A stretch of 21,387 nucleotides of DNA, from contig JAOACM010000006.1 of assembly GCA_026417845.1 (NCBI GenBank), forward strand, positions 1-21,387, given 5' to 3'. This document shows positions 14,085 to 21,387 of the stretch, piece by piece. Each line of letters opens with the position of its first letter. Positions within the stretch are counted from its first letter, which is position 1. Made by a program: the position numbers and the translations under genes. The DNA comes from Planctomycetota bacterium. GTDB lineage: Bacteria > Planctomycetota > SZUA-567 > H5-PLA8 > CALKMO01. The notes under the pieces were generated by a model, which worked only from the letters and a program-made list of their open reading frames with translations, made no database searches and was not told the DNA's origin.

Positions 14085-14843
14085 ATGGCCGGGAAACACG
14101 AACGCCGGAAGTCGTCCGCCGCGGAAAGCCGGGACGTGGCGCGGGAATCGGCGCCGATATCTGCCAAATGGGCGGCTCTCCCGTGGCTGGTCGGAGGCGT
14201 CGCGCTGCTGGCGGCCCTGTACGGAGTTGTCTTCCGGAAGGAAAGGACGATAGCCGGTGTGCTGAGGGAGATGGAACGCGCGAGAGTTGAGGTGCGCGAA
14301 GCTTCCGGCCCCGGCGCGGGCGTCAGGATGCGGATCGTCGAGAACGAGAAGGGATTCCTTGAGGCCGCGGGACTGTGCGCCAGGCGGCCGGAGTGGGGGC
14401 TGGAGATATTTCGCAAGGCTCTGGCCCGTCCGGGTCCAGGGATGAAAATCCAGGCATGCCGGCTCCTGTTTTACCTGCTTGGGACGGCCGCGGTCGAGGA
14501 TTTCGCGAGCGTGGCGGAGCTGTGTGGCGACAAGGCCCGGGACGCCGACGTCAGGCGGATCGCACTTGCCAGCGCCCAGGAGGTGCTCCTCCTGCCGGTC
14601 GCATCCGAGGCCGGCGCGCTGCTGGATTACCCGGACGGTTACCCGAAGAAACCGGCGGGCAGAGACGGTCCGGCCGGCGGCGGAAAGATTCCCACGAAGG
14701 GAGTCAAGCTGCGCGGCAGGGACTTCCTCCAGCCGTGCTTCGACGATCCTGAAACGTTCGCTGCATGGCTGAAGAGCCGCGCCGGAAAGATATCCTGGGA
14801 CCCCGAAGTCAAACGGTTCGTCGCCGGGAAAAGGCCGGAGTGA
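14085..14843 (+). CDS. Membrane-anchored protein of unknown function
   Basis: The 252-residue product has a charged N-terminal tail of about 28 residues, one transmembrane helix (about residues 29-49, AALPWLVGGVALLAALYGVVF) and a soluble domain of about 200 residues. The soluble part looks helical and hints at tandem helix pairs (NEKGFLEAAGLCARRPEWGL, EIFRKALARPG, KIQACRLLFYLLGTAAVEDF, VRRIALASAQEVLLL). This recalls HEAT/TPR-like repeats, but I cannot name a family. The ATG at 14085 follows GGGAGCGCAGG. A 203-base gap with a small hairpin (AGCCCG 13931-13936 with CGGGCT 13949-13954) and a ten-base direct repeat (GGCTCAGAGC at 13951 and 13964) separates it from csm4, so shared transcription is uncertain. 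A role in CRISPR biology cannot be claimed. Confidence 0.7.
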   Translation: MAGKHERRKSSAAESRDVARESAPISAKWAALPWLVGGVALLAALYGVVFRKERTIAGVLREMERARVEVREASGPGAGVRMRIVENEKGFLEAAGLCARRPEWGLEIFRKALARPGPGMKIQACRLLFYLLGTAAVEDFASVAELCGDKARDADVRRIALASAQEVLLLPVASEAGALLDYPDGYPKKPAGRDGPAGGGKIPTKGVKLRGRDFLQPCFDDPETFAAWLKSRAGKISWDPEVKRFVAGKRPE

Positions 14844-14992
14844 CCGGCAACTCCCGCGAAACGGGCCGCCTCGATGCCGGATAAGCCGGTTGCGATGACC
14901 CCGGGCGGTAGGGAGATTTGCGCGGGCGGCAGGGGGGCAGCTCTCCGGAGAGAATCCATCCCGCCGGATAGCGTCTTCTGCTATTTTTACCC

Positions 14993-15016
14993 CGGGCGCT
15001 TTTCAGAGAGCGCCCG
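14993..15016. terminator. Perfect 8-bp hairpin, possible bidirectional terminator
   Basis: CGGGCGCT (14993-15000) pairs with AGCGCCCG (15009-15016) around an eight-base loop. The location between converging genes suits a terminator. However, a T-run (CTATTTTTACC) lies on the 5' side on the plus strand and no T-run follows the stem on either strand, so the call is weak. Confidence 0.35.
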
Positions 15017-15170
15017 AGGCAAGCCTGCGCGCGCCATCCCTGTGACCGCTTGTTGCACTCTCTCCGATAACCGTCCCTGCGGACCAACAGCGCAACCGGC
15101 TCTCCATCCGGATGCGGAAAGCAATCACTGATCGTCGTCTTCTTCGCCCGGCTTCGCCACCGGCTCAGAA

Positions 15171-15436
15171 CGGTAATTGTTTTCCGGTTTCAGACGGGGG
15201 CGGCTACTTGTTTGTAGTGGTGCGCTCGAGCGGGACAACATAGCGTCACCACTATATTCCGTACCCCTGTACCTCCGCAGCGTGGGATGGCGAACAACTG
15301 GTAATTGTTTACCGTACCCATATGTGGTGCCACGGTGGGCAGAGCGGACCCATTTTGTACCAGCGCTACTGTTGCGCCCACTCTGGCGCGCCACTGCAGA
15401 TGGTAGTCGCCACCGGAACGCGGCAAACAATTACCG
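15171..15436. repeat. Inverted-repeat element with three GGTAATTGTTT motifs
   Basis: The ends are CGGTAATTGTTTTCCG (15171-15186) and CGGCAAACAATTACCG (15421-15436), inverted with one mismatch. Their similarity continues inward with small gaps for about 60-70 bases (GGCGGCTAC/GGCGACTAC, AGTGGTGCGC/AGTGGCGCGC, GAGCGGG/GAGTGGG). A third copy of the core, GGTAATTGTTTACCG, lies in the middle at 15300-15314 in plus orientation. The left arm also contains a TAGTGGTG/CACCACTA stem (15215-15222 with 15247-15254). It could be a MITE-like or REP-like element or a folded RNA. Confidence 0.6.
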
Positions 15437-15438
15437 AG
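15413..15438 (-). repeat. Dispersed repeat copy downstream of the SWIM gene
   Basis: On the minus strand it starts CTCGGTAATTGTTTGCCGC and is identical at 23 of 26 positions to the copy at 19566-19591. It begins 13 bases after the SWIM gene stop codon, in the same orientation as the gene, and forms the right end of the larger inverted-repeat element. Confidence 0.6.
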
Positions 15439-15451
15439 CAACTACCCTTAG

Positions 15452-16381
15452 TCAGGACGCGACGGATTCCGCTTCTTCCGGATCCGACGCCGGGCAAGTC
15501 TCCGCCGCCGTACCGACGCCGGATCCGGCACCGGTGCCGCCTTGCCGCATTCGTTTCCCGGCGATGGGGGATTTCGGCTTTCCGGCGCGAGGCTTTGTCC
15601 CTCCGACGGGGTGCCTCGCCTTGCCGGCGGAAGCCTTCGATGCTCTGTCGCCGCTTTTCCCCGCATCTGTCTCCAGCTCTATACCGAACACGTCGCCGAG
15701 CCGTTTTTCGTCCAGCAGGCGATCCTTCTTCGATTTCCCTCTGGCCACGACGGCTCCGGCAGCTTTTTCGCTCACGAGTTCGCGGTGATCCACGCCCCGC
15801 AGTCGGAAGAGCAGTTCCGGCGATTTGTCCAGCCGCGCGCCGACTCCATACAGCACGGCGGCCACGTGCTTGCACATATTGGCCCAGTCAGGGCAGGAAC
15901 AGTCGAAGCTCATCTCGGCCGGTTTTGGGAACAGGCCGCGTTCCGGATCGGTAACGATTCCCATCACGTAATCCGACAGGCGGCCTTGGAGGAGTTCCAG
16001 CATCGAGCCCACGTGGCCGGCGCATTCGTTCCGGAGGCAGCGCCATTTGGCTTCCGGCAGCGTTCTTATGGAGATTTTAACATCGTACACGCTCGACCCG
16101 CTTACCTTGGCGACTATTCTGCCCTTGCGTATCTCAAGGTGGCATACCGATCCGTTCCGGACGTAGGTCCGTCCGCGAGGCAGTCGATTTTCGAAATCCG
16201 AGAACTGTTCGATATGCTCGCACCACGCCTTGCCCCAGAAAGTTTCGGCGATCTCCCGGCCTTCGATTTCTACCGGTTGAACGTCCACGCCTTCCTTCCG
16301 CAGCTTAGCCATCTCTCGCTCGGCCTGAGCCTGCCGTTTCCACACCGGCACGTAGGGCCGCCATCCGTATCCCCATCCCAT
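15452..16381 (-). CDS. SWIM zinc-finger protein paired with SNF2 ATPase
   Basis: The 309-residue product carries a SWIM motif, CxCx6CxH, as CSCPDWANMCKH (C161, C163, C170, H172), a zinc finger predicted to bind DNA or protein. The N-terminal half has the usual companion features of bacterial SWIM proteins that travel with SNF2 ATPases: AETFWGKAWCEHIEQFSDFE (45-64), RGRTYVRNGSV and KVSGSSVYDVKIS. The last hundred residues or so are basic and low-complexity (SKASAGKARHP...GKPKSPIAGKR), probably disordered. The ATG at 16381 is separated by only three bases from the SNF2 stop codon, and GGGGAGGA within the SNF2 3' end serves as ribosome site. Co-translation is therefore near certain. The precise role of these pairs is unknown to me; chromatin-like remodelling, repair or defence have all to be considered. 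Confidence 0.92.
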   Translation of the reverse strand: MGWGYGWRPYVPVWKRQAQAEREMAKLRKEGVDVQPVEIEGREIAETFWGKAWCEHIEQFSDFENRLPRGRTYVRNGSVCHLEIRKGRIVAKVSGSSVYDVKISIRTLPEAKWRCLRNECAGHVGSMLELLQGRLSDYVMGIVTDPERGLFPKPAEMSFDCSCPDWANMCKHVAAVLYGVGARLDKSPELLFRLRGVDHRELVSEKAAGAVVARGKSKKDRLLDEKRLGDVFGIELETDAGKSGDRASKASAGKARHPVGGTKPRAGKPKSPIAGKRMRQGGTGAGSGVGTAAETCPASDPEEAESVAS

Positions 16382-16384
16382 GAT

Positions 16385-19093
16385 TTATTCCTCCCCTGTC
16401 TTGGACGTATCCAGTCTGACGAGATCCAGCAGTTCGCGGTCGCTCATTTCCGTTATGAGCTTCGGCACCCCGCCGTCCAGGATTTCGCCCGCCATGTTCT
16501 TCTTGTCGCGGATCATCGCCTCGATTTTTTCCTCTACGGTCCCCAGACAAACAAACTTGTGAACCATGACGTTCTTTTTCTGGCCGATGCGGAACGCGCG
16601 ATCCGTGGCCTGGTTTTCCACGGCCGGATTCCACCAGCGGTCGAAGTGGATCACGTGCGAGGCCTCTGTCAGGTTCAGTCCGGCGCCGCCGACTTTCAGC
16701 GATAGAACGAAGAACGGCGGACCGTCTTCCCGTTGGAATTCCGCTACCAGCCTTCCGCGCGCCCCGGCCGGAACCTCGCCGTGCATGACCAGCCCCGGGC
16801 GGCCAAACACGTCTTTCAGGAATCCGGCCAGCGGATCGGTCACCTCCCGGAACTGCGTGAAGATCAGGGCCTTTTCCTGCCGCGAGGCGATCTCTTCGCA
16901 TATCTCCCGCAGCCGCGCAAACTTTCCGCTGTCCTCCGGAACGTAGTCGCCGGATGCCAGCCACTGTGCCGGATGATTGCAAATCTGCTTGAGGCGAAGG
17001 ATGAAGGCAAGGATCGTCCCCCTGCGATCCATGCCATCCTTTCCTTCCAGGCTATCCTCCAGCTCGCGGACGGTCTGGGCGTAAAGGGCCGCCTGTTTCG
17101 GGGTAAGCCGGCAGAATGCCTGCATTTCGATCTTCTCGGGCAGGTCCGGGACTATGGACTTGTCCGTCTTCATGCGCCTGAGTATATACGGCCCGACGAG
17201 CCGCCGCAGTGGAGCGTACTGTCTGTCCCCCCGATCCTGCAGGCGGTTGAGCAGTTCTCCGAATTCCCTCTGCGAACCGAGCAGGCCGGGGCACAGGAAG
17301 TCGAATATGGACCACAGATCCGTCAGCCTGTTTTCGATTGGGGTTCCGGTCAGCGCTATGCGCGCCCCGGCCTTCAGGCGCTTGGCTGCGCGCGCTTGGA
17401 TCGTGTCGGGATTTTTTATCGCCTGCGCCTCATCCAGGACGACCAGGCGCCACCCGACGGAAGCCAGCCACTCCAGACGGGGAAGCATCCCGTAGCTGGT
17501 CAGCACGGCATCCGCTCCAGTCACGAACGCCTCCGGATCCGCGGCCGCCTTTTTCAGCTCCTCCGATCCGGTCTGCGAGGGATGCGCGAGGCGGTAGACA
17601 AGCGAAGGAGCGAAGCGGTCAAACTCCGCCTTCCAGTTCGCCAGGAGCGACGAAGGCATGACGATCAGCGCTCCTGCCCGTCCGCCTTCCTTCGCATCTT
17701 TTTTCATCAGGAGCAGCAGGGCTATGATCTGAATCGTCTTGCCCAACCCCATATCGTCAGCCAGGCACGCGCCGAACCCGATCTTCGAAAGGAACCTTAG
17801 CCACTTGACGCCGGTAACCTGATAGGGGCGCAGGCAGGCCCGCAGTTCTTTTTCGGGCAGGGTTATTTCGAGGCTTTCCGGTTCGCGCAACCCGCGCAGT
17901 CGTTCCTCCAACCATTTCCCGGTCCGCGTCTCGAACCACTCCCGACGCCAGGCTTCGGCCGGGTCTTCCTTGCGGAAGTCAGCCGGCATGTCCGCCAGCA
18001 GCCTGAGTCCCTGGAGCAGGGAAAGCCCATCGTCTCCAATCTCCTTTTCTATCTTCTTCCAGTATGCGAGAACTTCATCAAGCTTTCCCCTGTCTACCTC
18101 CACCCACCGCCCTTTCAGGAACACCAGTCCATCGCAGCCCGACAGAAGTTTCCTGATTTCCTCCTTGGAGAGCGGTTCGCCGTCGAGGGCGAGATCCAAT
18201 CTGAAATCAATAAGGGACTCGGCGTCCAGACGGGATCGCTTCTTTTCCCCTATCGTTACGGCAACCTTGACGCGCGGGGGACGTTTCGCCCACCAGTCCG
18301 GCGTCCGCACCAGCAATCCGCTCTCCTCAAGCAGCAACGCGTCTTTGAGAAAGCGATAAGCTTCGCCGGCGGTCCATCGCAAAGGATGGAATATCTCTCC
18401 TGAATCTGCCAAGTCCCTGACCCATGAGCACCTCTCCGCGGCGCGCTGGACGGGAACCAGCAGCTTCTTCAGGGCGTTACGATCCTTCGCGGCAGCATAT
18501 TCCTCCAGAGCACGTCCCAGCGGCCGGTACTGGACGCGCCTGCCGTCGAGGAGGCGCGGGGCATATGTGGCAAGAAAAGCGAACGGATATTCAGGATCCC
18601 GCCTGTTCTCCGCTAAATGGAAGCAAACCCGGCCGACGCGATGCCACAGAGGATTCAGGTTCCGAAGCCACTCTGAAAGCCCGCCTTTACATTCTGCGAT
18701 GCGCTTCCGGCAGTACGAGTCGAGCTCCGTCCAGAGGCGTTCGAGGGTTTGCCCGCGCAGATATTCTCCGCCGCGCATCGGCGGAGCTGCCCCGGCCATC
18801 TCTTCCAGTTCTTCGCCGGGAGCCGGTACCGGCAGATTCAGATTTTCCTCCGGTTCTGGTATGTGACATAGCGCGGTCACGTAACGCTCGCCAAAACGCC
18901 TCCAGAACGAAAACGCCGGCGGCAGGATCGCATCGTTGCGGATACCGGCCAGATGCAGCAGCCCCGCGGCCGTTCCCTCGCCAAACGATCGCTTCAAGGA
19001 TTCGGCGAGATCGGCCGGCAAGGCCATCCCGGGCGCCTCGCCGTCATCGAAAAGCGATAAGCGGCCGGAAGGGGTCAATGCCAGATCGAACAC
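16385..19093 (-). CDS. SNF2-family DEAD/DEAH-like ATPase
   Basis: The 902-residue product is a superfamily 2 dsDNA translocase of SNF2 type. Residues about 272-350 (RVKVAVTIGEKKRS, ESLIDFRLDLALDGEPLS, GLVFLKGRWVEVDRGKLDEV) match the SNF2-associated domain found before the motor in bacterial members. The motor follows: LRPYQVTGVKWL (421-432), Walker A DDMGLGKT (446-453), MPSSLLANWKAEF, Walker B LDEAQAIKN (553-561), LTGTPIENRL, then the second lobe with ALIFTQFREVTDPL, LSLKVGGAGLNLTEASHVIH and motif VI QATDRAFRIGQ (828-838). All motor motifs look intact, so it should hydrolyse ATP. The start is GTG at 19093 with AAAGGG upstream. The downstream SWIM gene is translationally coupled. No clear promoter was found in the 535 bases upstream. 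Confidence 0.95.
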   Translation of the reverse strand: MFDLALTPSGRLSLFDDGEAPGMALPADLAESLKRSFGEGTAAGLLHLAGIRNDAILPPAFSFWRRFGERYVTALCHIPEPEENLNLPVPAPGEELEEMAGAAPPMRGGEYLRGQTLERLWTELDSYCRKRIAECKGGLSEWLRNLNPLWHRVGRVCFHLAENRRDPEYPFAFLATYAPRLLDGRRVQYRPLGRALEEYAAAKDRNALKKLLVPVQRAAERCSWVRDLADSGEIFHPLRWTAGEAYRFLKDALLLEESGLLVRTPDWWAKRPPRVKVAVTIGEKKRSRLDAESLIDFRLDLALDGEPLSKEEIRKLLSGCDGLVFLKGRWVEVDRGKLDEVLAYWKKIEKEIGDDGLSLLQGLRLLADMPADFRKEDPAEAWRREWFETRTGKWLEERLRGLREPESLEITLPEKELRACLRPYQVTGVKWLRFLSKIGFGACLADDMGLGKTIQIIALLLLMKKDAKEGGRAGALIVMPSSLLANWKAEFDRFAPSLVYRLAHPSQTGSEELKKAAADPEAFVTGADAVLTSYGMLPRLEWLASVGWRLVVLDEAQAIKNPDTIQARAAKRLKAGARIALTGTPIENRLTDLWSIFDFLCPGLLGSQREFGELLNRLQDRGDRQYAPLRRLVGPYILRRMKTDKSIVPDLPEKIEMQAFCRLTPKQAALYAQTVRELEDSLEGKDGMDRRGTILAFILRLKQICNHPAQWLASGDYVPEDSGKFARLREICEEIASRQEKALIFTQFREVTDPLAGFLKDVFGRPGLVMHGEVPAGARGRLVAEFQREDGPPFFVLSLKVGGAGLNLTEASHVIHFDRWWNPAVENQATDRAFRIGQKKNVMVHKFVCLGTVEEKIEAMIRDKKNMAGEILDGGVPKLITEMSDRELLDLVRLDTSKTGEE

Positions 19094-19269
19094 TTGGATC
19101 CCTTTGCCAATTCGGCCTTGCGGGTGTAGCCCTGATTCCTTGTTCTATCCCAAGAGCCTGTCCGAAACCTGCCGCCTGTCAGCAGTGGGTGCTGATCTGA
19201 TAATCTTAGCGGTTTCCGGACGGGCGCCAAGACGCTACGCTGCGAATGGCGCAGCGGAAAACTTCCTCC

Positions 19270-19288
19270 CTGTCTATATGCTAGACAG
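19270..19288. promoter_or_regulatory. Operator-like palindrome
   Basis: CTGTCTA (19270-19276) and TAGACAG (19282-19288) are perfect inverted repeats around the five bases TATGC. The site lies about 180 bases upstream of the SNF2 start codon, a position where a dimeric regulator could bind. Its function is inference. Confidence 0.35.
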
Positions 19289-19565
19289 CGCTTTGCGGTC
19301 CTTTCAGGCCATCGCCGCATTATGGTGCATCCAAATGTTGAACTTTTTTAAGAAACGCCTGCGGTTCTTGCTCATAAAATGTTATCGCCACTTTCGCGCG
19401 CTTACTTTAGGAAAAAAAGTTTGTTGGCCGTTGGCTTTGTTGCATAAAGGTTGTAAGACCTTGATGTGCAATAGGTTGCGGCATATAGATCCGGCGCGGC
19501 ATTTGCGCTCAAAGTGTTGTTCTATATGGACTTATGACTTAAATTGTGCAGCAAAGCCGCCGCGA

Positions 19566-19591
19566 CCTGAATGCGGCAAACAAATACCGAG
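19566..19591 (-). repeat. Dispersed repeat copy downstream of the VanZ-like gene
   Basis: On the minus strand it starts CTCGGTATTTGTTTGCCGC, followed by ATTCAGG. It matches the copy at 15413-15438 at 23 of 26 positions. It begins 37 bases after the stop codon of the VanZ-like gene, in the same orientation. Confidence 0.55.
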
Positions 19592-19628
19592 GCGAGTGGG
19601 GATCGCCAGATTCGTTGCGCGCCAGCCG

Positions 19629-20090
19629 TCAGGACCGCCTTCGGATTGCCAGCCAGACGGCGGCGGCTGTGCAGGCGCCGGCCAGATCGGCAAGCCAGTC
19701 CATCAGCGAACAGTCCCTGCCCGGAACGAACGCCTGGTGCAATTCGTCCGTCGCCCCGTAGGCAACTGCCATCGTCGCGGCCAGGAAGCCCGCCAGCAGG
19801 CGACGGCCCGGCAGGAGCGGCTCCAGCGCGAACATGTACAGGGTGGACAGGATCGCGTATTCGATCGCATGCGCGAGTTTGTCCGCATGCGGGAACAGGA
19901 GCTTCGGGACCGCCACCGCCGGGAACCGAACGCTTGATCCGAAGAATATCGCGGCCATCCAGAACAGGGCCGGGAGCCAGCGTCGCCACGAAGGAGGACG
20001 GCAACCCGGTCCGCCGGCTGCGGCGGAATCCGCCGGTCGGTCGCCGGACGACCCGCCGGGCCGGAGCGCGTCGGGGGCGGACGGATTCAT
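19629..20090 (-). CDS. VanZ-like family membrane protein
   Basis: The 153-residue product has about four hydrophobic segments and the VanZ-like signatures: PHADKLAHAIEYAILSTLY with the conserved DKxxHxxEYxxL core, then GATDELHQAFVPGRDCSLMD followed by WLADLAGACTAAAVWLA. VanZ gives low-level teicoplanin resistance in enterococci, but most members of this family are unrelated to resistance and have unknown envelope roles. The ATG at 20090 overlaps the upstream stop (ATGA) and is preferred over an in-frame ATG at 20141 inside the upstream gene. The first 30 residues are Pro/Gly/Ser-rich and not conserved. Translational coupling with the upstream membrane-anchored protein suggests the two act at the same place. 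Confidence 0.87.
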   Translation of the reverse strand: MNPSAPDALRPGGSSGDRPADSAAAGGPGCRPPSWRRWLPALFWMAAIFFGSSVRFPAVAVPKLLFPHADKLAHAIEYAILSTLYMFALEPLLPGRRLLAGFLAATMAVAYGATDELHQAFVPGRDCSLMDWLADLAGACTAAAVWLAIRRRS

Positions 20091-21387
20091 CGGACGAAAA
20101 CCACCTGCCGCTTCAGGCAGTCGTAAAGGAACATCTGACACTGCTCCTCCAGCGGCTCGATGCGCCCGTCCTTCGGGTTTTCGCGGCGCGCCTTATCCAG
20201 GAGTTCCAGGACTTCGCGGAACTTCTTCTCGCTGTACTTGAGCTCGCGCTGGACCTGATCGGGCGGGTTGCCGGGACGGGTCAGGCGATAATGCTTCAGC
20301 GTCTCGTTATATATTTCGACCGCCTTTTCGTAGGAGCCGGGTTTCGATTCCGGCGCCTTGGCCGCCACGCCGCCCGCCGGCGGAGCCGGGGTGCCGGGGT
20401 TCTCCGCGGTTTCCTCTCCACCCCCGTCCTCCTCCTCGCCTCCAGCCGGTTCCCCCCCTGCGTTCGCTGTCGGATTCGCGCCGGTCTCCACCTTCGCGCC
20501 GGCGCCCGCGGCATCCGGCTTTGCGGCGACCGGGCCGGCTGCCGTTATCGCGCCCGCAGGTGCGCCTGCTCCTGCATGCGGCCGCTCGGTGGAGGGTGCG
20601 CCGGCATTCGCCGTTCCGTTCCGCTCGCGCCACGCGGTATCCGTCGGGCCGGCCGTCGCGTTTTTCTCACCGTCCGCCGGACCCGCCGCCAGCTGGGCCG
20701 GTGGTTTCGAATCCGTCGGGCCGGTTGCCCGGACATCAGGCCGCGACGGCTGAGGCGCGGCCGGGACCGCTGATGCCCCGGCGACGGGGCCGGGCGCCGG
20801 GATCCCGGCGGTCCCGGATGTCCCCGCCATCGCGGGTGCCGCCTTGCTGTCCGCCGCACCCATGCCCGGGGGCCTGGCGATCTCGGCCGATCCGGCGGCG
20901 GCCCCGGCTTCCACGGCGGCGCGACCGGCCTCCCCCGCGCTGGAGACCGGCCTGTCCGCAGCTGGCGCCGCGCCGCCCGCGGCCTTCTTTGCGCCGGCTC
21001 TCGCGCCCTTCCGCCCGGCCGGCTTCCCCTTGGTACCGGCCGACCCGCGATCCGACGCGAAGAGTCCCCCGGCGTCTGCGATCGCGAGCAGCTCCTGCGT
21101 ATCCGGGACCTTACCCTTGATCTTCTTCAGCAGGGAGTCCATCTCGACGCGCGCCTTCGCGGCCCACTGGCGGGCCTCGTCGGCCAGTTCCCGCGCCTCT
21201 TCGGTAGCCTTGATGCCGTCGGCCCCCGCCTTTTGCGCAACCCGTCTTTGCTCCTCGACACTCAGCAGGTCTGCCAGCGTCCCATGTTCCCGGTAATGCC
21301 TGACCTGATAATACGCGAGGTAAGCGGCAATGGGTATCAGGAGAATCCCGAGGAGCATGACGAACCACGATTTCTTCGGAGGAGGCC
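20087..21387 (-). CDS. Membrane-anchored protein with long Ala/Pro/Gly-rich linker; 5' end probably outside window
   Basis: At the right edge the frame reads PPPKKSWFV, then a transmembrane helix MLLGILLIPIAAYLAYYQ, then a charged helical region (EEQRRVAQKAGADGIKATEE...). About 200 residues of Ala/Pro/Gly/Thr-rich low-complexity sequence follow, and the protein ends in a compact helical domain (EKAVEIYNETLKHYR, KFREVLELLDKARRENPKDG, PLEEQCQMFLYDCLKRQVVF) that resembles a TPR-like unit. An ATG at 21358 could be the start (423 residues), but the frame is open to the window edge, no good ribosome site precedes that ATG, and a basic PPKKSW stretch just before the helix looks native. I therefore mark it as 5'-partial. 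The linker probably spans the periplasm or wall. No known family is recognised. Its stop overlaps the VanZ-like start. Confidence 0.75.
   Translation of the reverse strand, partial: PPPKKSWFVMLLGILLIPIAAYLAYYQVRHYREHGTLADLLSVEEQRRVAQKAGADGIKATEEARELADEARQWAAKARVEMDSLLKKIKGKVPDTQELLAIADAGGLFASDRGSAGTKGKPAGRKGARAGAKKAAGGAAPAADRPVSSAGEAGRAAVEAGAAAGSAEIARPPGMGAADSKAAPAMAGTSGTAGIPAPGPVAGASAVPAAPQPSRPDVRATGPTDSKPPAQLAAGPADGEKNATAGPTDTAWRERNGTANAGAPSTERPHAGAGAPAGAITAAGPVAAKPDAAGAGAKVETGANPTANAGGEPAGGEEEDGGGEETAENPGTPAPPAGGVAAKAPESKPGSYEKAVEIYNETLKHYRLTRPGNPPDQVQRELKYSEKKFREVLELLDKARRENPKDGRIEPLEEQCQMFLYDCLKRQVVFVR

Larger units (their letters stand above)
14844..15451. other. Convergent intergenic region with hairpin and repeats
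   Basis: The 608 bases lie between the 3' end of the plus-strand gene at 14843 and the 3' end of the minus-strand SWIM gene. No gene is supported. Open frames here lack ribosome sites or family motifs. It contains a perfect hairpin (14993-15016) and the inverted-repeat element at 15171-15436. Confidence 0.6.
19094..19628. other. AT-richer intergenic region between the VanZ-like and SNF2 genes
   Basis: The 535 bases lie after the VanZ-like gene and before the SNF2 gene, both on the minus strand. I see no gene. It contains a palindrome at 19270-19288, a repeat copy at 19566-19591 and several short A/T tracts (TTTTTTAAG near 19345, GGAAAAAAAG near 19410). The SNF2 promoter must lie here or upstream but cannot be picked out with confidence. 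CAATAGGTTGC occurs near 19471 and also near 3793. Confidence 0.5.

Noticed and set aside
14874..15131. Plus-strand open frame of 85 codons after the membrane-protein gene
   Set aside because: No ribosome site or motif, and it crosses a perfect hairpin.
15171..15436. Possible CRISPR array from three similar 15-base motifs
   Set aside because: Only three copies, spaced about 110-130 bases apart, and one is inverted; arrays have direct repeats of 23-47 bases with regular short spacers.
19075..19320. Minus-strand open frame of 81 codons overlapping the SNF2 start
   Set aside because: It is in a different frame from the SNF2 gene and overlaps its start; no family resemblance or ribosome site.

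Overview
The window is GC-rich bacterial DNA, probably from the Planctomycetes-Verrucomicrobia-Chlamydiae (PVC) group, with Lentisphaerota, Verrucomicrobiota or a related candidate phylum as likely homes. The main clue is a small basic protein at 6244-6585. Its N-terminus (MSIHKSLK, then RNVLSREERI, then a WxEGKxxxGLPKVK stretch) looks like the short basic protein family I know from PVC genomes. Most genes follow Shine-Dalgarno sites of the GGAGG type, and four-base ATGA/GTGA overlaps are common. No rRNA, tRNA or classical CRISPR array was seen.

Layout. 1-1819 (minus): a YbjN-like small protein, a membrane-anchored NTF2-like protein and the first 294 residues of an alpha-oxoamine synthase, apparently one operon with a promoter near 1923-1950. 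1820-2206: divergent promoter region. 2207-3658 (plus): a radical SAM/SPASM-like enzyme. 3659-4525: an 867-base AT-richer stretch with no recognisable gene, but with a two-tier hairpin and an extended -10 promoter. 4526-6585 (plus): an FmdB-type zinc-ribbon protein, a secreted secretin-N0-like protein and the small basic protein. 6593-10663 (plus): trpE, an exported protein of unknown function with its own promoter, then trpG. 10853-11872: tilS. 11869-13881: a promoter followed by an overlapping csm3-csm4 pair, the RAMP backbone genes of a type III-A CRISPR effector. No cas10, csm2, csm5, cas6 or array is in the window. 14085-14843: a membrane-anchored unknown. 14844-15451: a convergent intergenic region holding a hairpin and a complex inverted-repeat element. 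15452-19093 (minus): a SNF2-family ATPase followed by a SWIM zinc-finger protein. 19094-19628: intergenic DNA with a palindrome and another repeat copy. 19629-21387 (minus): a VanZ-like protein overlapped by a long Ala/Pro/Gly-rich membrane-anchored protein that runs off the window.

How the genes fit together. TrpE and TrpG are the two halves of anthranilate synthase, but an unrelated secreted-protein gene lies between them. TilS is housekeeping. The SNF2 and SWIM genes are separated by only three bases and very likely work together on nucleic acid. The most unusual unit is the isolated csm3-csm4 operon. Its Csm3 keeps the family motifs, including the Asp expected to cut target RNA, while its Csm4 carries a roughly 75-residue Ala/Pro/Gln-rich insert. 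It could be a dispersed part of a type III system, a remnant, or a stand-alone RAMP module. A second item is a dispersed repeat (core GGTAATTGTTTGCCGC). It occurs just after the stop codons of trpE, the SWIM gene and the VanZ-like gene, each time in the orientation of the gene, and it builds the inverted-repeat element at 15171-15436.
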